DNA of 64,000 nucleotides from Bacteroidota bacterium (GTDB lineage Bacteria; Bacteroidota; Bacteroidia; AKYH767-A; OLB10). Each line of letters opens with the position of its first letter. Positions within the stretch are counted from its first letter, which is position 1. Below, in pieces: positions 1 to 7,950 of this stretch. The stretch spans positions 124,001 to 188,000 of the forward strand of contig JADKIC010000003.1 in assembly GCA_016721435.1 (NCBI GenBank), given 5' to 3'. The notes under the pieces were generated by a model. The model made no database searches. It had not been told where the DNA came from and saw only the letters and a program-made list of their open reading frames with translations. The position numbers and the translations under genes were made by a program.

Positions 1-635
1 TCATCAGTCACCAACAAGGAAGTGTATTTCCCATCCAATAAATCTTTAACAGGAACAGCATCTTCTGCAATTAAAATATCGCCGACTTTGATATCATCAA
101 TGAGATAACCCATATCATCAACAATGTATAGTACGTCGAGCGTTTCACTCTTTTCACCTACACGTCGTATATAGTCCAGCGTTTCACGAACGGTCCAGTC
201 CTGATTCACTGCGATGTAGTCCGGCGTCATCAAACGACCGATAGAATCTTCAGGATAACCCAACAGAGAAAGTGCGACTCTGCGTTCTTTTTGTGTAAGT
301 AACTTGATGAGCTTGTTGAGTTGCTCGGTATCCAGTTGTTCTAAAAGAGCTGTACGGTTATCCGCCGACATATCATTTAAGATCAACTGCACCTGACGAT
401 TTCTTAACACATCCAGCAACAATACCTGTGCGTTCAAGTCAAGCAATTCAAAAGTCTGATAGGCTTGGTCCCTATCGATCATATTAAAAACATATACTTG
501 CTCATTTGTATTCAGGTCCTGACAAAGCATGGCCAGTTCCTCCGACAGCCACGACTCCAGTTTCAATTCCAACTGTTCTTTGTCGCGGTGCTGAATGAGC
601 TCTTCGATAAAAGTTTTTTCTACATCGATATCCAT
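1..635 (-). CDS. mgtE: Magnesium transporter MgtE, N-terminal part (runs off the window)
   Basis: Homodimeric inner-membrane Mg2+ channel family. About 211 residues are visible, from an ATG at 635 to the window edge: the Leu-rich helical N domain, then the junction SIGRLMTPDYIAV typical of MgtE where the N domain meets the first CBS domain. The rest of the CBS pair and the five-helix membrane domain lie outside the window. No Shine-Dalgarno site is seen, as usual for Bacteroidota. The M-box riboswitch just upstream on the same strand independently supports a Mg2+ transport role. The family assignment is firm; only the C-terminal part is unseen. Confidence 0.93.
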   Translation of the reverse strand, partial: MDIDVEKTFIEELIQHRDKEQLELKLESWLSEELAMLCQDLNTNEQVYVFNMIDRDQAYQTFELLDLNAQVLLLDVLRNRQVQLILNDMSADNRTALLEQLDTEQLNKLIKLLTQKERRVALSLLGYPEDSIGRLMTPDYIAVNQDWTVRETLDYIRRVGEKSETLDVLYIVDDMGYLIDDIKVGDILIAEDAVPVKDLLDGKYTSLLVTD

Positions 636-740
636 AGACCTGTAAGGAGAATAATTTTATTTTGTTCTATCAGGCTAATGGCAGTGTAAGCAAAGTCAGG
701 CTGAGAACAAAACAGCGTAAAACGTTACACCAGGGAAGCA

Positions 741-900
741 AAGCTCCTCGTTTAGTTTTAGTTCAGAATGACGTATTCCTTTTCAGGAAAGCTGCTTTAT
801 GCGATGCCTTAATCCGACAACGCCTGTTCTACCCATTGGTGTCTTTCGACATTTCCGGGCAGCAGCCTCTGTTCATTCAGTAACCTCACCTAACAAGCTT
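741..900 (-). promoter_or_regulatory. M-box (ykoK leader) Mg2+ riboswitch
   Basis: Read on the minus strand this matches the M-box consensus closely. It has GTTAGGTGAGG near the 5' end, then GGCTGCTGCCCGGAAATG, then TCGAAAGACACCAATGGGT, then GAACAG. The outer helix can close by pairing AAGCT..GTTAG (889-900) with CTAAAC..AGCTT (741-755). It lies about 105 nt upstream of the mgtE start in the same orientation. M-boxes sense Mg2+ and switch off Mg2+ transporter expression when Mg2+ is plentiful. No U-tract terminator is obvious between 640 and 740, so the expression platform may act on translation or by a weak hairpin; that last point is inference. Confidence 0.94.
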
Positions 901-1080
901 ACTGTCAATGGCCGTCGCAAAAGTAAGGAACAGCCTCTTGCGAAACAAGGTAGGAGGGAACGTTTTCTTTATTCAATACTCCTTTATTTCATATGTGATT
1001 AAGGTAACGTATTCAATGATTCATTGTGAAATAAAAAAGCAATTTTTAATAGATATCTAAATCAACCACTCCTTAAATAA
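901..1080. other. Intergenic stretch without recognisable gene
   Basis: Between the M-box and the terminator no ORF with a convincing start or composition is seen on either strand. It should hold the promoter that drives the M-box/mgtE transcript leftward, but I could not pick a single convincing -7/-33 pair. Confidence 0.5.
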
Positions 1081-1110
1081 AGCCTCCGGCTCTTAAAGGA
1101 ACCGGAGGCT
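1081..1110 (-). terminator. Rho-independent terminator of the small lipoprotein gene
   Basis: Perfect 9-bp inverted repeat AGCCTCCGG (1081-1089) / CCGGAGGCT (1102-1110) with a 12-nt loop. It is flanked by A-rich and T-rich sequence on both sides, so it could also work for rightward transcripts. It lies 22 bases past the stop codon of the lipoprotein ORF at 1133. Confidence 0.8.
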
Positions 1111-1132
1111 TTTAATGTCTAAGGAATGAAGT

Positions 1133-1258
1133 TCAGGAAGGGGAATTCACTTTTTGTTTGGCATATTGACTATAGGCCGGACATCTTTCACGTGGTTTAC
1201 AAGAAACTACAGTGAGCAGAATCATTCCTAGAAGTAATAGTGCTGTTATCTGGCGCAT
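1133..1258 (-). CDS. Very small lipoprotein, 41 residues
   Basis: The ORF reads MRQITALLLLGMILLTVVSC followed by KPRERCPAYSQ and a short polar tail. It has a basic n-region, a hydrophobic core and a lipobox VVSC, so the mature lipid-anchored peptide would be only about 22 residues with a second Cys. A matching terminator directly downstream supports its being a transcribed gene. Tiny lipoproteins of this kind are common in Bacteroidota and mostly have no known function; none is claimed here. It stands alone between mgtE and ung. Confidence 0.7.
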   Translation of the reverse strand: MRQITALLLLGMILLTVVSCKPRERCPAYSQYAKQKVNSPS

Positions 1259-1466
1259 GTTATCGGGAGCTGAGTGGCAATTTTATGGATGCAAAATAAA
1301 GGATTTTTTTTATGCTTTTGTTGGCGATTATCAATAAATCCTGCATTTATTAACATTTTAACGTGGATGGTTTGAAAAAAGTGTAATCCTTCTTTTTTTC
1401 ATGATTTTATACGCTACTCACCCTTTTTTTGCTTTAATATCGTTCAAACCTTGTAATTTCGATCAA

Positions 1467-2174
1467 ATGAGCGATAGTTTAACGGAACACCCCACCCTGA
1501 CTTCAACGGAAATCCGGTTAGAAAGTTCCTGGAAGGAGCTGTTGAAGGGTGAATTTGAACAGGATTATTTCAAATCATTACGGGAGTTCCTTAAACTGGA
1601 AAAGTCGGCAGGCTATACCATCTACCCTCCCGGTCCCAGAATTTTTGCAGCATTTGACGAAACTCCGGTAGAAAAAGTGAAGGCCGTTATCATTGGACAG
1701 GATCCTTATCATGGTGATGGCCAAGCAAATGGACTATGTTTTTCCGTGGCAGAAGGGATACGTAAACCTCCTTCTCTCCTGAATATCTTTAAGGAGTTAG
1801 AACGGGATCTTGCCTTGCCAATTCCGGTAAATGGAAACCTCGACAAATGGGCACTTCAGGGTGTGCTTTTGTTGAATGCTACCTTAACAGTGCGTGCCAA
1901 TACCGCAGGCTCTCATCAGAATAAAGGATGGGAGCAATTTACTGATGCGGCCATTCGGGCATTGTCAGAACGTTCTTCCGGATTAGTCTTTCTGCTCTGG
2001 GGCCGGTTTGCTCAGGCGAAAGCTGCGTTGATTGACAGGAACAAACATTTTATTCTGGAGGCGGCTCATCCTTCCCCATTGGCACGTACCGGTTTTGCCG
2101 GATGTCGCCATTTTTCCAAAACAAATGAAATACTGAAATCGTTGGGTAAGGAAGAAATTGACTGGAGACTTTGA
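1467..2174 (+). CDS. ung: Uracil-DNA glycosylase (family 1)
   Basis: Removes uracil from DNA as the first step of base-excision repair. The sequence shows the water-activating loop GQDPYHG followed by ANGLCFSV, the segment LLLNATLTVR, and the Leu-intercalation motif HPSPL near the C-terminus, all in family order. The ORF is open further upstream, but the internal ATG at 1467 (MSDSLTEHP) gives 235 residues, the normal size, and removes a hydrophobic N-terminal extension foreign to the family. The stop codon overlaps the ATG of the following barrel gene (TGATG), so the two are probably cotranscribed. Confidence 0.95.
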   Translation: MSDSLTEHPTLTSTEIRLESSWKELLKGEFEQDYFKSLREFLKLEKSAGYTIYPPGPRIFAAFDETPVEKVKAVIIGQDPYHGDGQANGLCFSVAEGIRKPPSLLNIFKELERDLALPIPVNGNLDKWALQGVLLLNATLTVRANTAGSHQNKGWEQFTDAAIRALSERSSGLVFLLWGRFAQAKAALIDRNKHFILEAAHPSPLARTGFAGCRHFSKTNEILKSLGKEEIDWRL

Positions 2175-4009
2175 TGCAGGGAATTCGCTCATATATTAGT
2201 AGTTATTTACAGTCGTTTTCGCTGTTTTTTATGAATTTCGGAAAGTCGATGCCGTTAGTGAAGTGGCAATTTGCTTTATGTCTGGCCGGAGTTTTTTTAA
2301 TGACAGAATCTCCCGCACAGCATATCGTTGCTTTTGAAAGTATCTTCCCGGAACAGAAAGCCATCTTACAGAAAAGCTATACGGTTTTCCGGAAGTCGAA
2401 GGTGAAGGAGACCGATTCGATGCTGGTCCAGGCGGAATTGCGTCGTTCGCTGGAATGGTTGTTCGCGAAAGGATACCTGGAAGCCCGCTTCGATAGTCTT
2501 TCCTGCAAAGATGGTGATTGCAGGGCATGGTGGTTCACAGGCGTTCGCTATGAATGGGCGGAATTGAGGATGACCGGCAAGGATGAATTTGTTTTTGTTT
2601 CGGCAGGGATCCGGGATAAATTTTACAGAAACAAACCCTTATCGCCGGGGGCTTACGCCATCATGGCTAAGAAAGTGCTGGATTGGTGCTCCAACAACGG
2701 CTATCCCTTTGCGTTAGTTCGTTTGGACAGTGTCAAGACAGAATGGGCAGGATTGAAAGCGCGCTTTACCGTGGATAAAGGTGATCCGGTGGTGATGGAT
2801 ACGGCATTGATCAAGGGCACTGTTAAGATTTCTGAGGCATATCTCTACAACTACCTCGGCATAAAACCGGGAGCGCCATTCAATGGAGCACTCCTCAGTA
2901 AAGTATCTGTACGTCTCCGTGAAATTCCCTTCGTGACCGAAGCCCGACCCTTTGAGCTGGAGTTTACACCGGGAAAAGCACGACCGGTCTTGTTTCTGCA
3001 ATCGCGAAAAGCCAGTCAGTTTAATGGAGTAGTGGGGGTGCAGCCGGATAATGTCAATCCCGGGAAAGTATTCGTTACGGGAGATGTGCGACTGCGCTTA
3101 TTGAATGCTTTCGGTAAGGCAGAACTGTTAGACCTTAACTGGAGCAATCCGCTGCCCCGTTCACAGGATCTTAAAGTTAAGTTCAGTTATCCGTTCTTGT
3201 TTTCGTTGCCGGTAGGGGTGGAAGGAGAGTTGATGCTCTTTAAAAAAGATTCCACTTTTCTGGAGCTGAACCGACAGATTGGCTTCCGTTATTTTTTTGC
3301 GGGGAATAACTCCTTTCGGGTCTTCTTCGGACGAAAAACAAGTAACCTGATTTCCACTAAAGGGTATGAGAATATTACCAGTCTGCCACCATTTGCTGAC
3401 GTTGGCGCGAATACTTTCGGACTCGGCGTATTGTTTCAACGATTGGATTATCGTTTGAATCCGCGTCAGGGTTTCTCTGTAGATGTCAATGCCGGTGCAG
3501 GAGTTAGGGTGATTGACAAGAATGCCAGAATAAATCCGGAAGCATATGATAGTCTGAGTTTGCGGGCGACACAATACAAGGCAGAAGGAATAGTTGATTT
3601 TTATATTCCACTCTTTAGCCGGGCAGTGGTTAACATTGGCGCCATGGGCGGATGGATGCAAAATGAAAACATCTTCAGCAATGAATTGTATCGTTTCGGC
3701 GGACTGCGATCCTTGCGGGGATTTGACGAAGCTTCCTTACTCGCATCTTCTTATGTCGTCGGAAAAATAGAATACCGGTTTATCCTCGAGCAAAATTCTT
3801 ACTTGTTACTTTTCTACAACCGTGCCTGGTACGAAGATAGAAGTAGGGAAGAAATACTTACGGACACTCCTTACGGCTTCGGTGCCGGTATCACCTTCGA
3901 TACTAAGCTCGGCATATTTTCATTCACCTACGCCCTCGGTTCTCAGCAAAGTAATCCTATTGAATTCCGTGCAGCGAAAGTGCACTTCGGTTTAGTAAAT
4001 TATTTTTAG
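2174..4009 (+). CDS. Omp85-family outer-membrane protein (BamA/TamA-like)
   Basis: A hydrophobic signal segment (around MPLVKWQFALCLAGVFLMT) is followed by about 250 residues of POTRA-like alpha/beta repeats and a C-terminal 16-strand-type barrel rich in alternating aromatic residues. The segment RFGGLRSLRGF is the conserved (V)RGF lid-lock motif of Omp85 barrels, and the protein ends in an aromatic residue (NYF). At about 611 residues with few POTRA domains it is shorter than housekeeping BamA and resembles the accessory Bacteroidota surface-antigen/TamA-like group. The ATG at 2174 overlaps the ung stop; a downstream start at MPLVKW is possible. Substrate unknown. Confidence 0.85.
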   Translation: MQGIRSYISSYLQSFSLFFMNFGKSMPLVKWQFALCLAGVFLMTESPAQHIVAFESIFPEQKAILQKSYTVFRKSKVKETDSMLVQAELRRSLEWLFAKGYLEARFDSLSCKDGDCRAWWFTGVRYEWAELRMTGKDEFVFVSAGIRDKFYRNKPLSPGAYAIMAKKVLDWCSNNGYPFALVRLDSVKTEWAGLKARFTVDKGDPVVMDTALIKGTVKISEAYLYNYLGIKPGAPFNGALLSKVSVRLREIPFVTEARPFELEFTPGKARPVLFLQSRKASQFNGVVGVQPDNVNPGKVFVTGDVRLRLLNAFGKAELLDLNWSNPLPRSQDLKVKFSYPFLFSLPVGVEGELMLFKKDSTFLELNRQIGFRYFFAGNNSFRVFFGRKTSNLISTKGYENITSLPPFADVGANTFGLGVLFQRLDYRLNPRQGFSVDVNAGAGVRVIDKNARINPEAYDSLSLRATQYKAEGIVDFYIPLFSRAVVNIGAMGGWMQNENIFSNELYRFGGLRSLRGFDEASLLASSYVVGKIEYRFILEQNSYLLLFYNRAWYEDRSREEILTDTPYGFGAGITFDTKLGIFSFTYALGSQQSNPIEFRAAKVHFGLVNYF

Positions 4010-4142
4010 TTGTAAATTATCCTCCCTAAAATACAGTGACAATTAGGTGTTTACAGATCATCGTCTCAAAAGGATTTTCCTTTTTAACCACTAAGGCACT
4101 CAGATTTCTATGGTTCAAACAAGCGTTTTTTCTTAGATTTTT

Positions 4143-5156
4143 CTAAGAAATGATGGTTGATAATTGATACGGTGAATTTCTTTTGATCACAGCCACAACC
4201 GTATGCAACATTTTATTTCTTACCGCATTTATAACGCTCATTTTATTTTTACCCTCACTTATCTTTCTTTGATAGTATGCCCCAAAATCATTTTTACTGT
4301 TTATTATAGATACCGCTCCCATAGTAAGTAGCGTTTTCAATGGTTTATTAGCCATTTTACTTACTCTTGTTTTGCCTCTAACACTGGAACCGGAAGTGTG
4401 TTCAAATGGTGCACAACCGCAATGACAAGCGAGCTGCCTACCATCTAGCATTCTTTCAAAATTATTTGTGGTCAGCAACAGATGTAATGCGGTCCACTTC
4501 CCAATACCAGGGACGGAGACAGCAAGCTTAACTTTATTCTCCATCTCTGGTTCTTTTTTCAATTCAGCAGCTATTCTTTTTTCTATGGCCTTTATTTTCT
4601 GTTCCAATTTCGAATGCATAGATTTCATTTCTTGTTTGAGTATGCCGGCACGATCACACTCCTCCATATCCTCTAGTTCATTGATAGGTTGCAGCATCAT
4701 TTTAAGTGCTTTAATTAATCTATTGCGGAGAGAAATGAGGTCCCGTACAATTTGTATTGTCTTACCTGGCTGCACCCAACGCTGCATATTCTCACTATTC
4801 TTTGCAGCATAAATTGCAATTTTAATTGCATCCACTTTGTCATTTTTTCCTCTTTGAAGCCCGGAAGATCTAATGATTTTTATTGGCATTTCCAGCCATA
4901 CAAAAGCATTCAACTTGCTTAAGTAACTTAATACTGGCTCGTTGTACACTCCTGTAAACTCGAGACAAAATACTACATCTTCAAGCTTGAGATTAAAAGT
5001 TTTTAGCCATACCCCCATGCGTTTTAATCCACTTTTACAATTCTCAATCCGAGTACTATCAAGCACTCGCATTCCCTCTTTAACTACCAGTGACATGTCC
5101 AATGTTTTTTTTGATACATCAATGCCAACAAAATACTTGTAATCGTTCTTTTTCAT
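4143..5156 (-). CDS. IS110-family transposase (DEDD RuvC-like plus serine Tnp domain)
   Basis: 337 residues starting at MKKNDYKYFVGIDVSKKTLD. The N-terminal RuvC-like DEDD domain shows the first Asp in GIDVSKKTLD, Glu in LEFTGVY, and the pair in GKNDKVDAIK. A Lys/Glu-rich coiled coil follows at about residues 150-210. The C-terminal transposase_20 domain has VPGIGKWTALHLL and the candidate catalytic serine in HTSGSSVRGKTRVSK. The family uses a structured bridge RNA to pair with donor and target DNA. The ORF is open upstream to 5249, but the ATG at 5156 gives the canonical N-terminus. It is intact, unlike many neighbours. Confidence 0.93.
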   Translation of the reverse strand: MKKNDYKYFVGIDVSKKTLDMSLVVKEGMRVLDSTRIENCKSGLKRMGVWLKTFNLKLEDVVFCLEFTGVYNEPVLSYLSKLNAFVWLEMPIKIIRSSGLQRGKNDKVDAIKIAIYAAKNSENMQRWVQPGKTIQIVRDLISLRNRLIKALKMMLQPINELEDMEECDRAGILKQEMKSMHSKLEQKIKAIEKRIAAELKKEPEMENKVKLAVSVPGIGKWTALHLLLTTNNFERMLDGRQLACHCGCAPFEHTSGSSVRGKTRVSKMANKPLKTLLTMGAVSIINSKNDFGAYYQRKISEGKNKMSVINAVRNKMLHTVVAVIKRNSPYQLSTIIS

Positions 5157-5340
5157 AGCTATATTTGTTTTAGGTTTCATTAACCATTGCTGAGGTTGTT
5201 TCGAGCCCTTGATAATAGGCCTTATGCCTGAATTTCTATTTGAAACCAACTCAGCAAGATCAGCAGGGGACTTAATCTGAGTATAGGACTTCCTCCTTAA
5301 GCACGAAATAGGTCCCCCTGCTGATTGGTTAACTTGCTAA
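5157..5340 (-). ncRNA. Candidate IS110 bridge RNA region upstream of the transposase
   Basis: The noncoding end 5' of the transposase contains a long imperfect hairpin. ATCAGCAGGGGAC (5259-5271) pairs with GTCCCCCTGCTGAT (5312-5325), 13 pairs and one bulge, enclosing about 40 nt. In the IS110 subgroup the bridge RNA is transcribed from exactly this position, upstream of the recombinase and in the same direction. I can show the stem and the location; the target- and donor-binding loops are not assigned because the insertion junction is uncertain. Confidence 0.4.
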
Positions 5341-5411
5341 CAATTTATGAAATTTTTCAACTCCCCCCTGGACCCCCCTGTTAATACATCATTAAATTGT
5401 ATTTTTCTAAG

Positions 5412-5650
5412 GTTACAAACCTAAAGGAGCACGAAGAATCACGGAGGAATTTTCTTAGAACAAGAATTTAAATTCTTTTAAAACATTCATCATCCCAAGG
5501 CTTTAAGACATCAACTCATTCCAAAACATTCATCAATTCATCAACTCATCAATTCATTAATTCTTCCCTTTCGAAGCGGAGTTTAGATTCTGGCAATGGT
5601 CTAATTTATGCAAGATCAGGCTTTTGTTTAAATCGCATTGTCCGTTTCCG
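5412..5650. other. AT-rich low-complexity intergenic DNA
   Basis: No gene is seen. The stretch contains degenerate reiterations of CATCAATTC/CATCAACTC/CATTAATTC (about 5508-5563), a pattern of short imperfect direct repeats without any coding signal, ending just before the era promoter. Confidence 0.6.
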
Positions 5651-5658
5651 TATCTTTG
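5651..5658 (+). promoter_or_regulatory. Putative -7 box of era
   Basis: TATCTTTG fits the Bacteroidota primary-sigma consensus TAnnTTTG. The era ATG is only 6 bases downstream, so the transcript would have almost no leader. Similar boxes precede several other genes in this window. Confidence 0.5.
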
Positions 5659-5664
5659 TCGCCC

Positions 5665-6542
5665 ATGTCGCATAAATCCGGTTTCGTAAATATTGTTGGA
5701 AAGCCCAATGTGGGGAAGAGCACCTTGCTTAATGCATTGATGGGCCAAGACTTATCCGTTGTAACACCCAAGGCGCAAACTACCCGGCATCGCATTAAGG
5801 CTATCCTCAATACCGATGACTATCAGATCGTTTTCTCGGATACTCCGGAATTATGAAACCCGCTTATAAACTGCATGAGAAGATGTTACATGCTGTGGAG
5901 GAGACTTTTACGGATGCAGATCTGATCCTTTTTGTGACCGAATTTGGCGACAGGAAATTGGAGGAGGATCTAGCAGTTAAGCTGAAAAACCGTCATGTGC
6001 CCTTGTTTGTGCTGCTAAATAAAGTAGACAAAGGCAATCAGGAAGAAGTAGAAGCTGCCGTTCAGCTCTGGAAGGAATTGCTGGATCCGGAAGTGGTATT
6101 GCCCGTTTCTGCCTTGCATAATTTCCATCTGGATGTTTTGCTGAATAAAATACTGGAAGTGTTGCCGGAAGGTCCTGCCTATTTCGATAAGGATGAAGAT
6201 ATCAGTGATAGAAATACAAGGTTCTTCGTGGCTGAAATTATCAGAGGGCGAATTCTTCAACAGTATCAAAAGGAAGTTCCCTATTCTGTTGAAGTGATCG
6301 TGACGGAATACAAGGAAAGTCCCGAAATAGACCGTATCAAAGTGGTCATCTATTGTGCCCGTGAATCGCAAAAAGCAATTCTTCTCGGACATGGTGGTGC
6401 AGCCATCAAAAAACTGGGAATAGATTCCAGGAAAAAGATTGAAGAGTTTGTAGGAAAACAAGTTTATCTCGAAACCACCGTCAAAGTAGCCGACGATTGG
6501 CGCGATAACGATAAAATGTTAAAACGTTTCGGGTACGAGTAA
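5665..6542 (+). CDS. era: GTPase Era (frame broken by one missing base)
   Basis: Ribosome-assembly GTPase that binds the 3' end of 16S rRNA. The G1 motif GKPNVGKST, the switch segment KAQTTRHR and G3 (SDTPG, at the break) are present. G4 is LNKVD. The C-terminal KH domain has GHGGAAIKKLG. Translation from ATG 5665 runs to about 5848, where CCGGAATT should read CCGGGAATT: one G is missing from a GGG run and the frame shifts (ORF 2 starts ATGAAACCCGCT at 5853). Restoring the base gives about 292 residues, the normal size. Era is essential, so a sequencing error is far more likely than a real lesion. der follows 84 bases downstream on the same strand. Confidence 0.94.
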
Positions 6543-6626
6543 AGGGAAATTAATTTATTGAAAGTAGTAGTAAAATTAAATTCGATTGATGATGAACAGA
6601 TCAATCGCGAATAAAGAAAAGAATTC

Positions 6627-7945
6627 ATGGCCAATATCGTTGCCATTGTGGGCCGCCCCAATGTAGGAAAATCAACATTTTTTAATCGTTTAACAGAGTC
6701 ACGCAAAGCAATCGTCGACGAATCAGCAGGTGTGACCCGCGATCGTCATTACGGTAAGGCGGAGTGGATAGGACGTACTTTTTCGGTGATTGATACCGGT
6801 GGCTATGTAGTGGGTTCGGATGATATCTTCGAGAAGGAAATTCGTAAGCAAGTGGATCTCGCCATCGACGAAGCCAATATCATTTTGTTCGTAGTGGATG
6901 TGGCCGATGGTTTGACTGACCTGGATAAGGAAGTTGCCAATATGTTGCGGAAGTCCGGTAAGAAAATTTTCCTCGTCGCCAATAAAGTAGATAGCTCCGC
7001 GAGAATTCATGATGTGAATGAATTTTATGCGCTGGGTTTAGGTGATCCTTTTGGAATTTCGGGGATGAGTGGTAGTGGGACCGGAGAGTTGCTGGATGCA
7101 ATGGTGGAAGTTTTTGAACCGGAAGATCTGGATGAGCCCGATGTGCCGCGTCTGGCCATTATCGGTCAGCCAAATGTCGGAAAATCTTCATTACTGAATA
7201 CGTTGATCGGTGAAGAGCGAAGTATCGTTACACCGATGGCAGGAACTACGCGCGATACCATTTACAAACGTTACATAGTTTCGGTTTCGATTTCCTGCTG
7301 ATTGATACAGCCGGTTTGCGGAAGAAAAGAAATGTGACCGAAGACCTGGAGTTTTATTCGGTGATGCGTTCTATTCGCGCCCTGGAAGAATCAGATGTTT
7401 GCCTACTGATGATTGACGCCACTGCCGGTATCACCTCGCAAGACCTGAAAATATTTCACCTCTGTGAGCGGAACCGTAAAGGCGTGGTTATCCTCGTTAA
7501 TAAATGGGATTTGATGGAGAAGGATACCAATACCACCAAGAAAATGGAAGCGGCTATTCGCGAACGTATTGCTCCTTTTGAAGATGTACCCATCGTATTT
7601 ACCTCTGCAACTACAAAACAACGGGTTCATAAAGCATTGGAGACAGCCGTAAATGTATTTAAGAATAAAACGCAAAAGGTGGCGACATCAAAACTGAATA
7701 AGTTGATTCTTCCATATATCGATAATTATCCGCCTCCATCCATTAAAGGAAAGAATATTAATATTAAATACATTACCCAGCTGCCAGGCTTTGCACCCAC
7801 CTTCGCTTTTTTCTGCAATTATCCGCAATATGTACAGGCTTCCTATAAACGTTTTCTGGAAAATAAAATGAGAGAGAATTTCGATTTTAGCGGAGTGCCG
7901 CTCACGTTATACTTCCGTAGTAAGGAAAAGAATAAGGAAAGCTAA
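6627..7945 (+). CDS. der: GTPase Der/EngA (frame broken by one missing base)
   Basis: Double-GTPase ribosome biogenesis factor. The first G domain has GRPNVGKSTFFN, DTGG and NKVD; the second has GQPNVGKSSLLN, DTAGLRKK and NKWD; the C-terminal KH-like domain ends in LYFRSKEKNK. Near 7275 the sequence GTTACATAGTTT should read GTTACAATAGTTT; the missing A truncates the first ORF at 7301 and the second resumes by 7316. Restored length is about 439 residues, full size. It sits in the order era-der and its stop is only 5 bases from the convergent patatin gene's corrected stop. Confidence 0.95.
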
Positions 7946-7950
7946 CGGGT

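Larger units (their letters stand above)
4137..5411 (-). mobile_element. IS110-family insertion sequence (ends approximate)
   Basis: A single IS110-type transposase with noncoding sequence on its 5' side, placed between the Omp85 gene and era. The 11-bp sequence ATTTTTCTAAG occurs at 4137-4147, overlapping the transposase stop codon, and again at 5401-5411; these may mark the ends or be coincidence. IS110 elements normally lack clear terminal inverted repeats. Flanks such as TTTTTAACCACTAAGGCAC (left) and GGAGCACGAAGAATCACGG (right) look like pieces of a common intergenic repeat of this genome, so the element may have entered such a repeat. The true borders need a second copy or an empty site. 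Confidence 0.6.

Noticed and set aside
799..1002. ORF upstream of ung on the plus strand
   Set aside because: It lies antisense to the M-box riboswitch and has no protein-like composition.
5848..5856. Programmed ribosomal frameshift in era (and similar breaks elsewhere)
   Set aside because: Breaks occur in many unrelated genes at different positions, mostly as a missing base in a homopolymer, with no shared slippery site or downstream structure; sequencing error explains them better.
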